Below, piece after piece: positions 36,816 through 46,803 of a stretch of DNA of 64,000 nt. Position numbers and translations under genes: made by a program. The notes beneath the pieces are model-generated. The model saw only the letters and a program-made list of their open reading frames with translations. It was not told where the DNA came from and did not search any database. Source of the stretch: Rahnella bruchi (GTDB taxonomy: Bacteria; Pseudomonadota; Gammaproteobacteria; Enterobacterales; Enterobacteriaceae); NCBI RefSeq assembly GCF_003614975.1, contig NZ_QZWI01000001.1:124001-188000 (forward strand). The letters are read 5' to 3'. Every line of letters starts with the position of its first letter. Positions within the stretch are counted from its first letter, which is position 1.

Positions 36816-38090
36816 TTATGCCCAGAGCAGCAGGGTGTAGTTCTTTTTACCACGACGCAGCAAAGTATAACGACCAAACAAACGATCGCTGTCAGTAAAA
36901 CTGTATTCTGTGTCAGTCTGTTTTTCGCCGTTTACAGAAACCGCGTTGGAAGAAATCATGGTACGCGCCTGACCTTTCGACGGTGCCATACCCGCAATGA
37001 CCAGCGCCTGTTGCAGGTCTGTGTCGCGTGGCACTTCAAACAATTCCAGACCATCCTGCGCCAGCTGACCGAAATCGACTTCGGTCATTTCGCTCAGGGA
37101 ACCGGAGAACAGGCTCTGCGTGATGCGTTTCGCAGCTGCCAGACCTTCTGCGCCGTGAACCATACCGGTCACTTCTTCGGCCAGAACGTACTGCGCGCGT
37201 GGCGCTTTGCCGCTGGTTTTGTCTTCTTCTTCCAGCGCATTGATGTCTTCAATGCTCATGAAGGTGAAGAACTTCAGGAAGCGGTAAACATCGGCATCCG
37301 CGGTGTTGATCCAGAACTGGTAGAATTTGTATGGGCTGGTTTTCTTCGGATCCAGCCACACTGCGCCGCCTTCGGTTTTACCGAATTTGGTGCCGTCAGA
37401 TTTGGTGATCAGCGGAACAGTCAGACCGAACACTTGTTTCTGGTGCAGGCGACGGGTCAGGTCGATACCTGACGTGATGTTACCCCACTGGTCGGAACCA
37501 CCGATTTGCAGTTCAACTTTGTGCAGGTCATAAAGGGAAGAAAAATCATAACCCTGCAACAGGTTGTAAGAGAATTCGGTGAAGGAGATGCCGCTGTCAT
37601 CCCGGTTCAGACGCTGTTTCACCGCTTCTTTGTTAATCATCTGGTTAACAGAGAAGTGTTTACCGATATCACGCAGGAAGGTCAGCACGTTCATGCCGCC
37701 GAACCAGTCGTAGTTGTTGGCGGTGATCGCGCTGTTTTCGCCACAGTTGAAATCCAGGAACGGAGAAACCTGGTGGCGGATTTTCTCCACCCACTCATTC
37801 ACGGTTTCGTTGGTGTTCAGCTTACGCTCAGTCGCTTTAAAGCTCGGGTCACCGATAAGACCGGTTGCGCCACCGACCAGTGCGACAGGCTTGTGCCCGT
37901 TCAGCTGGAAACGTTTCAGGCAAAGCAAAGGCACCAGATGTCCCAAATGCAAGCTGTCTGCGGTAGGATCGAAACCGCAATAGAGTGCAATTGGCCCTTG
38001 CGCCAGTCGCTCTGCTAACGCTTCTTCATCCGTTACCTGGGCAATGAGGCCCCGCTCTTGCAGTTGTTTAATCAGGTTGCTGCTCGCCAT
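36816..38090 (-). CDS. tyrS: Tyrosyl-tRNA synthetase
   Basis: A 424-aa class I aminoacyl-tRNA synthetase, the same length as E. coli TyrS. It charges tRNA-Tyr. The HIGH-type motif is HLGH at 48-51 and the KMSKS-type motif is KFGKT near 235. A C-terminal S4 RNA-binding domain closes the protein ([14 protein letters not shown]). A TTG one codon upstream extends the frame but the ATG at 38090 has GGAG at seven bases and matches [10 protein letters not shown]. No leader control element is evident upstream. Confidence 0.98.
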   Translation of the reverse strand: MASSNLIKQLQERGLIAQVTDEEALAERLAQGPIALYCGFDPTADSLHLGHLVPLLCLKRFQLNGHKPVALVGGATGLIGDPSFKATERKLNTNETVNEWVEKIRHQVSPFLDFNCGENSAITANNYDWFGGMNVLTFLRDIGKHFSVNQMINKEAVKQRLNRDDSGISFTEFSYNLLQGYDFSSLYDLHKVELQIGGSDQWGNITSGIDLTRRLHQKQVFGLTVPLITKSDGTKFGKTEGGAVWLDPKKTSPYKFYQFWINTADADVYRFLKFFTFMSIEDINALEEEDKTSGKAPRAQYVLAEEVTGMVHGAEGLAAAKRITQSLFSGSLSEMTEVDFGQLAQDGLELFEVPRDTDLQQALVIAGMAPSKGQARTMISSNAVSVNGEKQTDTEYSFTDSDRLFGRYTLLRRGKKNYTLLLWA

Positions 38091-38204
38091 CAAAGACTCC
38101 GTTTGTTTGTACTTAGAAATATGTACTGAATGTGTGCAGATTCATGTCCGACATCATGCCACGCATGTGCCTTTTCTCTCACCTTTACGGGGAACGACAT
38201 AGAA

Positions 38205-38228
38205 TAAAGCGCTCGTCGTCCGAGCGCT
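38205..38228 (-). terminator. Terminator-like hairpin downstream of pdxH
   Basis: AGCGCTCG-tcgtc-CGAGCGCT forms an 8-bp stem. On the minus strand it is followed by TTTATTC, a modest U-tract. Confidence 0.6.
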
Positions 38229-38252
38229 AGGGAATCGCGTGTTTTTTCGTGG

Positions 38253-38918
38253 TTAAGGTGCGAGGCGGTCTATTTTCCAGCCAGTTTCTGTCTCTGCTTC
38301 ATCTCGCTGATAAATGAACCGGTCGTGCAGACGATGCTCGCCGCCCTGCCAGAATTCCATTGAATCGACTTTAACGCGAAAACCACCCCAGAAACTTGGC
38401 AACGGGACTTCGCCATTACTGAATTTCTGTTTCAGTTCGAGGAATTTACTTTCCAGCACGCCGCGCGCTGAAATGCGGGTGGATTGCTGAGAAACCCACG
38501 CGCCAATCTGGCTGTCTTTCGGACGGCTGGTGAAGTATTTCATCACTTCCAGCGTTGATAAACGCTCTGCCTGACCGAGAACATTCACTTGTCTGTCGAG
38601 CATATGCCATGGGAATAACAGGCTGATACGGGAATTGCCCGCCAACTGCTGTGCCTTACGGCTGCCGAGATTGGTGTAAAACACCAGACCCTTTTCATCA
38701 TAATGTTTGAGCAGCACGATACGCTGGAAGGGCTGTCCGTTTTCATCCACCGTCGCGACAACCATCGCCGTCGGGTCCGCCAAACGGGCATCACACGCCT
38801 GTTTTAGCCAGCGTTCAAACAAAGGCAGCGGTTGTGGCGTTAACTCCGCACGACGTAATCCGCCACGCGTGTATTCGCGGCGCGAGTCCGCAATATCAAA
38901 TTCTTTATTATCAGCCAT
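38253..38918 (-). CDS. pdxH: Pyridoxamine 5'-phosphate oxidase
   Basis: A 221-aa FMN enzyme (E. coli 218). It oxidises pyridoxine or pyridoxamine phosphate to pyridoxal phosphate. Conserved blocks include [29 protein letters not shown] (FMN binding), SRISARG, and the C-terminal HDRFIYQR and WKIDRLAP. The frame is open to 38954, but the ATG at 38918 gives the family N-terminus (MADNKEFD). Neither candidate has a strong ribosome binding site, so the start is moderately certain. It is followed by tyrS in the same direction, the conserved pdxH-tyrS-pdxY order. Confidence 0.95.
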   Translation of the reverse strand: MADNKEFDIADSRREYTRGGLRRAELTPQPLPLFERWLKQACDARLADPTAMVVATVDENGQPFQRIVLLKHYDEKGLVFYTNLGSRKAQQLAGNSRISLLFPWHMLDRQVNVLGQAERLSTLEVMKYFTSRPKDSQIGAWVSQQSTRISARGVLESKFLELKQKFSNGEVPLPSFWGGFRVKVDSMEFWQGGEHRLHDRFIYQRDEAETETGWKIDRLAP

Positions 38919-39029
38919 ATGGATCAATTGCGTATCAAGGGAAGGTAAACGCATTGTGCACCCGCAGCGTCAGGATCTCAACGTTCCTGACGCGGGGTTT
39001 AGAAAGGGAAAGCGGAGGTTTAATAATTT

Positions 39030-39341
39030 TTATTGCTGAACGCAATCGTCAATGATGACGTTCTCACCGCGCTGCACAAAGGCCTGATTACCTTTTGACC
39101 AGAACGTATAACGACCATCGCTGTATTTCGTGCCGGAAGCGGCTTCAACCTGTTTCAGTTTCAGCTGCTCGCCGTCGAGCACCATATCAACCTGCTTCGC
39201 AGGTTTATCCAGCGTAACGGTCAGCGGCAATGTTCCGCACTGGTAGTGCAGTTCCTGCGTCGGGCTTTCTGTCTGGTGGCTGAACTGGCTACATCCGGCC
39301 AGCGTTAATCCTGCAAGAGAAGCGATGATCGCCTTTTTCAT
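39030..39341 (-). CDS. mliC: Membrane-bound lysozyme inhibitor lipoprotein MliC
   Basis: A 103-aa lipoprotein. The lipobox LTLAGC puts the lipidated cysteine at residue 17, and the start at 39341 (GGAG upstream) follows from it. The mature part is a small beta-barrel with paired cysteines (YQCGTLP and DDCVQQ), as in MliC/YdhA (109 aa in E. coli). It inhibits C-type lysozyme at the cell surface. It lies between anmK and pdxH on the same strand, the same order as in E. coli. Confidence 0.93.
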   Translation of the reverse strand: MKKAIIASLAGLTLAGCSQFSHQTESPTQELHYQCGTLPLTVTLDKPAKQVDMVLDGEQLKLKQVEAASGTKYSDGRYTFWSKGNQAFVQRGENVIIDDCVQQ

Positions 39342-39424
39342 TCTGAACTCCCTGAGTGTTCTCGGTTTATCTGTTATGTACCATGCCGGGTTGCACAACA
39401 CATTGAGATAAAACCGAGAACGCT

Positions 39425-40543
39425 TCAGGCGCGGGTTGAAACCACCGGATAAATCGCTCCGAGCAGGGTTTCGCGACTGGCACCGGTCACGGAAGGCAAG
39501 TTACCCGACTGACCGGACAACGTTCTGAATGCCAGCCAGGCAAACGCCAGCGCTTCCATATCATCGCCACTGATCCCGCAGGCATCGGTAGTACATACTT
39601 CAGTACCCGGCAGCATCGCAGACAAGCGCGTCATCAGCAGCGGATTACGCGCACCACCGCCACAGACCATCAGACGGTCACAGCCGCCAGCCAGCTGAAC
39701 CTGTTCGGCGATACTGACTGCCGTGAGCTCAGCCAGCGTGGCCTGCACATCAGCCGGAGAGATTTCCGGTGAACGCGCAAGCTGCTTTTCCAGCCACGCC
39801 ATATTGAAGTATTCGCGGCCGGTGCTTTTGGGCGCAGGCTCGGCAAAGTAAGCGTCGGACAACATTTGTTGCAGCAGACGTAAGTTCACCCGACCTTCAC
39901 CCGCCCACTCAGCGCCTTTGTCATAAGGCTGCGCTTTATGACGCCAGATCCACGCATCCATCAGCATATTGCCCGGACCGGTGTCGTAACCGCGCACCGG
40001 CTGCCCCGGCAGTAACATTGAAAGATTCGCAATCCCGCCGATATTAAGGATCATCCTGCGTTCGGCCGGATCAGACAGCAGCGCCTGATGGAATGCCGGC
40101 ACCAGCGGCGCGCCCTGCCCGCCCCACGCCATATCGCGACGACGGAAATCCCCGACAGTGGTAATGCCGGTCATGGCCGCAATGCGGTTGTTATCACCCA
40201 GTTGCATTGAAAACGTGTTTTCGCCTTTAGGCTGATGCCAGACTGTTTGTCCGTGGCAGCCAATAGCGGTGACTTCTTCCGGTGAAATATCGGCGCTTTT
40301 CAGCAGCGCTAAAATGGCTTCACCGAATAAGATCCCCAGTTGCGTATCAAGCCTGCCGACTTCTTCCAGCGTCACCTGTTGTCCCTGGCACATGCCGAGA
40401 ATGGCATTTTTTAATGCAATAGGAATGGGATGCGAATAGCTTGCCTGTTGCGCGACCATGCGTTCGTCGATTGCAGCCAGCACGACATCCACGCCATCGA
40501 GACTGGTGCCGGACATCACGCCGATATAACGACCTGACTTCAT
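39425..40543 (-). CDS. anmK: 1,6-anhydro-N-acetylmuramic acid kinase AnmK
   Basis: A 372-aa kinase (E. coli 369) that opens and phosphorylates anhydro-MurNAc to MurNAc-6-phosphate during peptidoglycan recycling. The N-terminal [12 protein letters not shown] (8-19) and the catalytic region [16 protein letters not shown] are intact. The ATG at 40543 gives MKSGRYIG; the upstream extension to 40615 is hydrophobic and unsupported. It is divergent from slyB and probably cotranscribed with mliC, 83 bp downstream. Confidence 0.96.
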   Translation of the reverse strand: MKSGRYIGVMSGTSLDGVDVVLAAIDERMVAQQASYSHPIPIALKNAILGMCQGQQVTLEEVGRLDTQLGILFGEAILALLKSADISPEEVTAIGCHGQTVWHQPKGENTFSMQLGDNNRIAAMTGITTVGDFRRRDMAWGGQGAPLVPAFHQALLSDPAERRMILNIGGIANLSMLLPGQPVRGYDTGPGNMLMDAWIWRHKAQPYDKGAEWAGEGRVNLRLLQQMLSDAYFAEPAPKSTGREYFNMAWLEKQLARSPEISPADVQATLAELTAVSIAEQVQLAGGCDRLMVCGGGARNPLLMTRLSAMLPGTEVCTTDACGISGDDMEALAFAWLAFRTLSGQSGNLPSVTGASRETLLGAIYPVVSTRA

Positions 40544-40937
40544 AGATAACATCCTCAACTCCCGGAAAACATCCGACATAAGTAATAGTGACAGAGTAAT
40601 CGGTATAGGAAGCATAACGCCATGAGTTACTCAGTTTTTATTACACCCTGTGATGGCTTCGTGTTTTTCGTGTTACGAATTTTAATTTTTGAAAACAGAC
40701 TGGCGATTAATCAGGCAAGAACAACATTTAAGATGCACTTATTTGATCACACCCGTCGCTGTCGAAAACTTAAACCAGCGTTTATTATTAGTTGAGCACG
40801 CTTCCTGTATACTAGGTGAAAGTGAAGTAAATATGGTATACGACCACTCTCGACACTGATGTTGAACTGTGTACTGTTTTTTCTCTGTTGTTGTGGCTAG
40901 TCTGAAGCTGTACAGCAGCATTATAAAGGAGCTATTT
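40544..40937. other. 394-bp divergent region between anmK and slyB
   Basis: No gene. It contains the PhoP-type slyB promoter at 40779-40813, about 125 bp before the slyB start. The anmK-side promoter was not identified. Confidence 0.6.
40779..40813 (+). promoter_or_regulatory. PhoP box and -10 element of slyB
   Basis: CGTTTA-TTATT-AGTTGA is a direct repeat with the 5-base spacer of PhoP boxes (consensus (G/T)GTTTA). It lies exactly 12 bp before TATACT (40808-40813), the spacing of PhoP-activated promoters that lack a -35. slyB is a known PhoPQ target in E. coli and Salmonella. The repeats match at 5 and 4 of 6 positions. Confidence 0.65.
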
Positions 40938-41408
40938 ATGATTAAGCGTTTACTCGTCGTCGCACTCGCCGGCATTTCACTTGCTGGTTGCGTCAGCGAT
41001 AACTCACTGTCTGGCGACGTTTACTCCTCGTCTCAGGCAAAACAAATTCAACAAGTGACCTACGGGACTATCGTTTCTACGCGTGCGGTACAAATTCAGG
41101 GCGGAGATGATTCAAATATCGTCGGTGCTTTGGGCGGCGCGGTACTGGGTGGTTTCCTGGGTAACACGGTTGGCGGCGGTACAGGCCGTAGCCTGGCAAC
41201 AGCGGCGGGCGCAGTGGCCGGTGGCGTTGCGGGTCAGGGCGTGCAAAGTTCTCTTAACCGCTCTCAGGGCGTAGAACTGCAAATCCGTCGTGATGACGGC
41301 ACCACAATTCAGGTGGTTCAGAAAGTCGGCGCGACCAAATTCAGCGTAGGTCAGCGTGTCAGCATGGCGAGCAGCGGCAGCACCATCACCGTCTCTCCGG
41401 GTGCCTGA
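40938..41408 (+). CDS. slyB: Outer-membrane lipoprotein SlyB
   Basis: A 156-aa lipoprotein (E. coli 155). The lipobox is SLAGC, with the lipidated Cys at residue 18. The middle is a glycine-zipper domain (GALGGAVLGGFLGNTVGGG and AGAVAGGVAGQG), followed by a C-terminal SH3-like part. AAGGAG precedes the ATG at 40938; the frame open to 40869 is rejected. It belongs to the PhoPQ regulon and is now known to help stabilise outer-membrane proteins under stress. It is convergent with slyA. Confidence 0.96.
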   Translation: MIKRLLVVALAGISLAGCVSDNSLSGDVYSSSQAKQIQQVTYGTIVSTRAVQIQGGDDSNIVGALGGAVLGGFLGNTVGGGTGRSLATAAGAVAGGVAGQGVQSSLNRSQGVELQIRRDDGTTIQVVQKVGATKFSVGQRVSMASSGSTITVSPGA

Positions 41409-41428
41409 TTCCGGCCACTGAGTGCAAA

Positions 41429-41461
41429 TAAAAAACCGAAGCCAATGGCTTCGGTTTTTTT
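41429..41461. terminator. Bidirectional terminator between slyB and slyA
   Basis: AAAAACCGAAGCC-AAT-GGCTTCGGTTTTT forms a 13-bp stem with A- and T-tracts. Confidence 0.93.
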
Positions 41462-41513
41462 ATGGGTAGAGCAAATACGACGCTGTGTGACGAAAAGAGC
41501 TAACAACCGGTTC

Positions 41514-41948
41514 TTATGATTTGCTTTGCAGTGAAGCAATATTTTTTTCCAGCCGGGATAACATCCCGCCGAGTTGTTCAATTTCTACAGAAGACATGCC
41601 GGACAAAATTTCTTTGCGCGTGGAATCAATAACCGATTCCATTTCGTTGATGATTGGCGCGGCTTCTTCAGTCAGTTTGATGCGCTTAGCACGGCGATCG
41701 CTCGCACAAGTCTGACGGGTAATCAGCTTCTTTTCTTCCAGTTGATCCAGTGTACGGACCAGAGACGGCTGCTCAATTCCGATGGCTTTCGCCAGCTGGA
41801 TCTGAGACTGCTCCGGAGGCAACATGTTGATATTGTGCAGTGTTACCCAGTGTGTTTGCGTGAGTTCCAACGGCTTTAACCGATCGTCAATCAACGCACG
41901 CCAGGCACGAACTAATCGTGCTAAATCTGACCCCAGATTCGATTCCAA
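41514..41948 (-). CDS. slyA: MarR-family transcriptional regulator SlyA/RovA
   Basis: A 144-aa winged-helix regulator with the very conserved core [18 protein letters not shown] and [21 protein letters not shown] (recognition helix). The start codon is TTG at 41948, preceded by GGAGGGG. No ATG fits, and the resulting N-terminus ([16 protein letters not shown]) aligns with Yersinia RovA. SlyA counteracts H-NS silencing of accessory and virulence genes. A perfect SlyA-type palindrome lies 18 bp upstream, indicating autoregulation and control of the divergent ydhIJK genes. Confidence 0.96.
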   Translation of the reverse strand: MESNLGSDLARLVRAWRALIDDRLKPLELTQTHWVTLHNINMLPPEQSQIQLAKAIGIEQPSLVRTLDQLEEKKLITRQTCASDRRAKRIKLTEEAAPIINEMESVIDSTRKEILSGMSSVEIEQLGGMLSRLEKNIASLQSKS

Positions 41949-41965
41949 TTATCCCCTCCTTATAA

Positions 41966-41977
41966 TTAGCATGCTAA
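41966..41977. promoter_or_regulatory. SlyA operator between slyA and ydhI
   Basis: TTAGCATGCTAA is a perfect 12-bp palindrome, one base from the SlyA consensus TTAGCAAGCTAA. It lies just upstream of slyA and 154 bp before ydhI. Confidence 0.75.
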
Positions 41978-42130
41978 GATAACTCCCCGGAGTTTAGCTT
42001 AGTTTTTGGAACTTTAATCGATAAATTACAATTCTATATATAATGATAGGTACTATTGCATCCGGGAGCGGTGTCCCCGCTTTCAGATTTAAACTTGTTT
42101 ATAACACAATCACCGGCAGAGATTAATATT

Positions 42131-42367
42131 GTGAATGCGCAAATGTTTCACTCAGGCTTCCCGCTACCGGATTTGGTCCTGGGTGCCTCACTTTATTTCC
42201 CCCCGATGTTCAAAGCGCTTTTACTGGGGCTGGTATTCTGGCTTCTGATACACCGACTGCTGCGCGACTGGATTTATTCTGGTGAAGTCTGGCATCCCAC
42301 GCTGATGGATTTATCTCTTTTCGTTATCTCTATTTGTGCCGCACTGATACTTATGGTGAACCTCTGA
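42131..42367 (+). CDS. ydhI: Small inner-membrane protein YdhI (DUF1656)
   Basis: A 78-aa protein with two transmembrane helices (about residues 22-40 and 55-75), the same length as E. coli YdhI when begun at GTG 42131. An ATG four codons later is also possible. DUF1656 proteins precede HlyD-type adaptors and FUSC exporters, as AaeX does in the aae operon. It ends one base before ydhJ, so the three genes are coupled. Confidence 0.85.
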   Translation: MNAQMFHSGFPLPDLVLGASLYFPPMFKALLLGLVFWLLIHRLLRDWIYSGEVWHPTLMDLSLFVISICAALILMVNL

Positions 42368-42368
42368 A

Positions 42369-43226
42369 ATGAAATTTAAGACTCTCAAATATTTCTCGAC
42401 AGTGTTGATTTTCGCAGTCGCAATATGCGCCGGATGGTGGATGTGGAATTATTATATGCAGTCCCCGTGGACACGGGATGGCAAAGTTCGGGCCGAAATT
42501 GTGGATATCACGCCGGAAGTTTCCGGGCGGATCACTGAAATAAAAGTCCACGACAACCAGTTCGTTAAAAGCGGCGATCTGCTGTTCAGTCTTGACCCTG
42601 TGCCCTTTAAAATCGCAGTCGATAACGCCGAAGCCGCACTGGCGAAAGCCGCGGCTGATTTAGCCAAAGCCAATCATGAGGCCCAGCGACGCCGCGGGCT
42701 CGGCACTAACGTTATTTCTGCTGAATCGTTAGATGAATCAAATATCACCGCCAAAGGAATGCAGGCGCAATATCAGGCAGCACAGTCGTCATTAGAACAG
42801 GCGAAGTGGAATCTGAGTAAAACCACTATTGTCGCGCCGACTGACGGTTATATCACCAATCTGCAAACCCGCAGAGGCAACTATGCCACGACCGGTACGC
42901 CGCTGGTCGGGCTGGTGGATATCCATTCCTTTTATGTTCTTGGATATTTCGAAGAAACCAAACTCAAAAATATTCGCGAAGGAAATATGGCAGATATCAC
43001 TCTCTTTAACGGCAATATTCCGTTGCAGGGACGGGTGGAAAGTATTGGCCGTGCCATTTACGACCAGAGCCTCGATACACCGGAAGATTTACTGATGAAC
43101 GTAAAACCGAATGTGCCGTGGGTGCGTCTTGCTCAGAGAATACCGGTGAGAATTAAACTTGAAAACGTACCAGAACATGTTGTTCTGGTGGCCGGAACCA
43201 CCTGTACGATTTCCGTGCGTAATTAA
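42369..43226 (+). CDS. ydhJ: HlyD-family membrane fusion protein YdhJ
   Basis: A 285-aa periplasmic adaptor (the same as E. coli YdhJ) of the AaeA/EmrA type. It has an N-terminal membrane anchor at about 8-27, then biotinyl-lipoyl-like VDITPEVSGRITEI, a short coiled coil (about 75-125) and a beta-barrel. It links the FUSC-type YdhK to an outer-membrane channel. The operon stands divergent to slyA. Confidence 0.93.
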   Translation: MKFKTLKYFSTVLIFAVAICAGWWMWNYYMQSPWTRDGKVRAEIVDITPEVSGRITEIKVHDNQFVKSGDLLFSLDPVPFKIAVDNAEAALAKAAADLAKANHEAQRRRGLGTNVISAESLDESNITAKGMQAQYQAAQSSLEQAKWNLSKTTIVAPTDGYITNLQTRRGNYATTGTPLVGLVDIHSFYVLGYFEETKLKNIREGNMADITLFNGNIPLQGRVESIGRAIYDQSLDTPEDLLMNVKPNVPWVRLAQRIPVRIKLENVPEHVVLVAGTTCTISVRN

Positions 43227-43235
43227 GGTTTCGTC

Positions 43236-45287
43236 GTGAATCTTTCCTGGCTCGAATGGAAAAATACCCCGTGGGGGAAAGCGACTGGCGGTCAATGGCG
43301 CTATGCCTTGCGTAATTCCATTGCAATGGTACTTGCGCTGTATATCGCTTTTGAATTCCAGATGGACGAGCCTTACTGGGCGCTGACTTCAGCAGCCGTC
43401 GTCAGTTTCCCGACGGTGGGCGGCGTCATCAGTAAAAGTATCGGCAGGATAATTGGCAGTATCCTGGGTGCCGTGGGCGCGGTATTTATTGCCGGACATT
43501 GTCTGAATGAGCCATGGCTTTTTACTTTTGCCATCGCCGCCTGGCTGGGGATTTGTACTTATGTCTCCAACCATTATCAAAACAACGTCTCGTACGCTTT
43601 CGCTCTCGCGGGCTACACAGCGGCAATCATTGCGTTTTCAACCGTCAACGTCACGGATACGACGCAAATTTTTGATATCGCCCAGGCGCGTGTCGGTGAA
43701 GTCATCACCGGTATTTTGTGCGGTGGTTTTATGATGATGGTGCTGCCCAGCACATCCGACGGCGATGCCCTGCTCACGTCACTGCGGAAAATGCATACCC
43801 AACTACTGGAACATGCGCAGCTGTTATGGCGTACCGAAATATCCGACCAGATCCGCACCTCGCATGAAGGGCTGATCGGGCAAATCCTCACCCTGAATCT
43901 GTTGCGCATTCAGGCAGTCTGGAGCCATTACCGCCTCCGCCGTCAGAATAATGTGCTCAATTATCTGCTTCATCAGCAGTTGCGCATGACCAGTTATATT
44001 TCCAGCCTGCGCCGCATGTTGCTTAACTGGCCGACTCCGCCGGAAAACCTGGCTGAAGTGATGAGCGTTCTGCTCGATGAACTGCGCAAGCCCGACACTG
44101 ACAAATATAAACTGTCTAAAATTCTCCAGCACATTAAACCTCATGACACGTCCGACTTTCGTCATCAGGCCTTCTGGCAACGGTTACGTGATTTCTGCTG
44201 GCTGTATCTGCGCAGTGAACGCTGGCTGCGCCGGGTGGAAAACGCCAATGTGGCGGAAGCTGAAACACTCCAGCCCCCCAAAATCAGCCATCTTGCGCAA
44301 CATACCGACACGCTGGAAGCTGCCTACAACGGGCTGAGAACCTTTTTGTGTATCGTGATTGGTTGCGGGTTCTGGATGAGCACGCAGTGGGATTCAGGCG
44401 CCGGTGCCGTGGCGCTGACGGCCGTCAGTTGTGTGCTCTATTCCTCGACCGCCTCGCCTATCAGCAGCGTCACCCTGTTAATCAAATCGCTGGGCTTACT
44501 GTTTGTCGGCTGTTTTCTGCTCAAGTTCGGGCTGATGGTTCAAATCGATAACTTTTGGGTGTTCTGCGCTTTCTTCCTGCCGATGCTGGTTACAATGCAG
44601 ATGATGAAATTGCAGTACAAACGTTATGCCGGGTTGTGGGGACAAATGATTGTCTTTATGGGCTCGTTTTTAGCCGTCACTAACCCGCCGGATTTTGACT
44701 ATCAGTCGTTTATGAACGACGGTGTGGCGAAAATCGCCGGTGTGATGCTCGCGGGCGTCGCGTTTCAGGTCTTAAGGCCGAGTTCGGATAAGCGCAAGAG
44801 CCGCCGCATTATCCGCGCCCTGCGCCGTGATTTTATGGATCAGCTCAGCCGCAAACCTTCCCTGAGCCATTTCCAGTTTGAATCGCTGATTTATCACCGG
44901 ATGAATCAGCTCAGCCAGAGTAAAGATCAGCTCTCCCGCACCTGGCTGTTGCGGTGGGGGGTGGTGCTGCTCAATTGCAGCCACATTGTCTGGCAGTTAC
45001 GTGAATGGGAAACGCGTTCGGATCCGCTTTCTGCCGTGCGTGACGTGTGTATTCACTGTCTGAAAGGGGTCATGACGGAGCGCGGCGTCAGCCACGAAAA
45101 TCTGGATGCTACGTTAATTGAGCTGCTGCGGATGAGCAATTCCTTGGCGCATCACCCTGAACCGGCAGCACGCGAACTGGCTGGCGTTATCTGGCGTCTG
45201 TACTGCTCGCTGTCACAGTTGCAGCAGGCCATTTCAACAGAGGATGGTCCGGCACAGCCAGTGGTCAGTACCACCAAACCTGCCTGA
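43236..45287 (+). CDS. ydhK: FUSC-family efflux permease YdhK
   Basis: A 683-aa inner-membrane protein (E. coli 670) with two halves, each with a cluster of about five helices (residues 25-170 and 365-505) followed by a cytoplasmic domain. This is the AaeB type of aromatic acid exporter. The start is GTG at 43236, ten bases after ydhJ. Conserved [10 protein letters not shown] is near residue 45. Substrate is unknown. By analogy with AaeAB an aromatic carboxylate is possible. Confidence 0.93.
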   Translation: MNLSWLEWKNTPWGKATGGQWRYALRNSIAMVLALYIAFEFQMDEPYWALTSAAVVSFPTVGGVISKSIGRIIGSILGAVGAVFIAGHCLNEPWLFTFAIAAWLGICTYVSNHYQNNVSYAFALAGYTAAIIAFSTVNVTDTTQIFDIAQARVGEVITGILCGGFMMMVLPSTSDGDALLTSLRKMHTQLLEHAQLLWRTEISDQIRTSHEGLIGQILTLNLLRIQAVWSHYRLRRQNNVLNYLLHQQLRMTSYISSLRRMLLNWPTPPENLAEVMSVLLDELRKPDTDKYKLSKILQHIKPHDTSDFRHQAFWQRLRDFCWLYLRSERWLRRVENANVAEAETLQPPKISHLAQHTDTLEAAYNGLRTFLCIVIGCGFWMSTQWDSGAGAVALTAVSCVLYSSTASPISSVTLLIKSLGLLFVGCFLLKFGLMVQIDNFWVFCAFFLPMLVTMQMMKLQYKRYAGLWGQMIVFMGSFLAVTNPPDFDYQSFMNDGVAKIAGVMLAGVAFQVLRPSSDKRKSRRIIRALRRDFMDQLSRKPSLSHFQFESLIYHRMNQLSQSKDQLSRTWLLRWGVVLLNCSHIVWQLREWETRSDPLSAVRDVCIHCLKGVMTERGVSHENLDATLIELLRMSNSLAHHPEPAARELAGVIWRLYCSLSQLQQAISTEDGPAQPVVSTTKPA

Positions 45288-45297
45288 CTCTAAACAC

Positions 45298-45328
45298 TTC
45301 AGGCTGCGGATGTTGACCGCAGCCTGAA
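45298..45328. terminator. Hairpin between convergent ydhK and ydhF
   Basis: TTCAGGCTGCGG and CCGCAGCCTGAA form a 12-bp perfect stem with a 7-base loop. There are no clear T-tracts, but the position between convergent genes suggests a shared terminator. Confidence 0.6.
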
Positions 45329-45338
45329 ATCGGATCGA

Positions 45339-46235
45339 TTAAGGAACGTCGTAGCCCAGCGCGGCTTTGCGAATGCGGAACCACTGCTGACGAGTCATTT
45401 CGAGAGACAATGATTTCCAGGCTGATTTCACGCGTTCAATTTTGCCCGAACCGATAATCGGCAATGGCTGAGACGGCAGACGCATCACCCAGGCGTAAAC
45501 CACCTGTTCGATAGTATCGGCACCCATTTCGTTTGCCACCGTCTGAAGTTCGTCGCGCAGCGGCTGGAACTCAGGATCACTGAACAGACGACCACCACCC
45601 AGACAGGACCACGCCATCGGCCTGATGCGCAATTGCTGGCAGAGGTCCAGCGTGCCATCCAGAATTGCCGGCTGATGAATGGGAGAAATTTCTAGCTGAT
45701 TCGTCGCCAGCTGGAACGGCAAGCGTGACTGCAACAGACTGAACTGAGCCGGGGTAAAGTTGGAAACGCCGAAGTGTTTTACTTTGCCGCTTTTATGCAA
45801 CTGCGTGAATGCCTCAGCCACGTCGTCAGCATCCATCAGCGGATCCGGGCGATGGATCAGCAGCAAATCCAGATAATCGGTATGCAGGTTGCTTAACGAT
45901 TTCTCGGCACGTTCCACAATGTACTTTGTGTCTGTAATGTAATGGCCGATTTTGTTATCAGGATTGGCACGCGTCGCAATGCCACATTTACTGACCAGCT
46001 GCATTTTTTCGCGTAAGGATGGCTTGAGTCGCAGAGCCTCACCGAACGCGGCTTCACACTGGTAATCGCCATAAATATCAGCATGATCAGCAGTAGTAAT
46101 GCCCAACTCAATATGCTGTTCCATGAAAGCCAGAATCTGTTGCGGCGTCATGTTCCATTCCATCAGACGCCAGTAACCGCAAATCAGTTTTGAGAATACT
46201 GGGCCTTGAGGAGAAATCAGGGTACGCGCTTCCAT
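45339..46235 (-). CDS. ydhF: Aldo/keto reductase YdhF
   Basis: A 298-aa NADPH-dependent aldo-keto reductase, the same as E. coli YdhF. The catalytic tetrad appears as D (TADHADIYG), Y in IYGDY, K in LVSKCGIA, and H in LLIHRPDP. The cofactor-binding IIGSGK segment lies in the C-terminal part. The frame is open to 46340 but GGGAT and family length support 46235. Substrate is not established. Confidence 0.93.
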   Translation of the reverse strand: MEARTLISPQGPVFSKLICGYWRLMEWNMTPQQILAFMEQHIELGITTADHADIYGDYQCEAAFGEALRLKPSLREKMQLVSKCGIATRANPDNKIGHYITDTKYIVERAEKSLSNLHTDYLDLLLIHRPDPLMDADDVAEAFTQLHKSGKVKHFGVSNFTPAQFSLLQSRLPFQLATNQLEISPIHQPAILDGTLDLCQQLRIRPMAWSCLGGGRLFSDPEFQPLRDELQTVANEMGADTIEQVVYAWVMRLPSQPLPIIGSGKIERVKSAWKSLSLEMTRQQWFRIRKAALGYDVP

Positions 46236-46364
46236 TATAAATCCCTTAAGTTTTTGATTTTCGATCGACAGAATACACAACGCCTTCGGCGCTGTATTGA
46301 TGCGAAACGTAAGAATTGCAAAGAAGCAGACAACGGTCACGACACTGACAGCTGGCGTGAAAAA

Positions 46365-46604
46365 TCAGAACAGTTCCGGTTGTTCCGGCAGAGGTTCGTC
46401 GGGCTGCTTTCCGGCCCGAGTCTGACGTAAAAGCCGCTGCTGGCATAAACGGATCACGTGACGTTTTTCCGTATCCGTCATTTTCATCCAGCCGAAGCGC
46501 TCCTCGCGGCTGCGCAGGCAACCGCGACAATAACCACGCTCATCGGCCTGACAAATGCCACGGCACGGACTGGGAATGTCGAAAAACTCAAGTTGCTGGG
46601 CCAC
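46365..46604 (-). CDS. ydhL: DUF1289 cysteine-rich protein YdhL
   Basis: A 79-aa protein with four cysteines in [18 protein letters not shown] (C14, C18, C26, C29), the DUF1289 pattern suggestive of metal or Fe-S binding. E. coli YdhL is the same size and stands between ydhF and nemR. The function is unknown. Confidence 0.88.
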   Translation of the reverse strand: MAQQLEFFDIPSPCRGICQADERGYCRGCLRSREERFGWMKMTDTEKRHVIRLCQQRLLRQTRAGKQPDEPLPEQPELF

Positions 46605-46803
46605 ACGCCCTCCGCAAATAACGGTGAACTTTTATTCAAGACGTTTTCTGCCCATCCTGCAAGAGGATCTGCAAAAAGGCACCGTACGCGTAGTCAGACA
46701 GAGGCCAGATGCGTTAGAAAGAGTCATTGCGAAACGATCGTGTAGCGGGAACTATGTTCCTGAATACCCTGCCGATCAGTCTATTAAATCCGGAGTTATT
46801 GAA

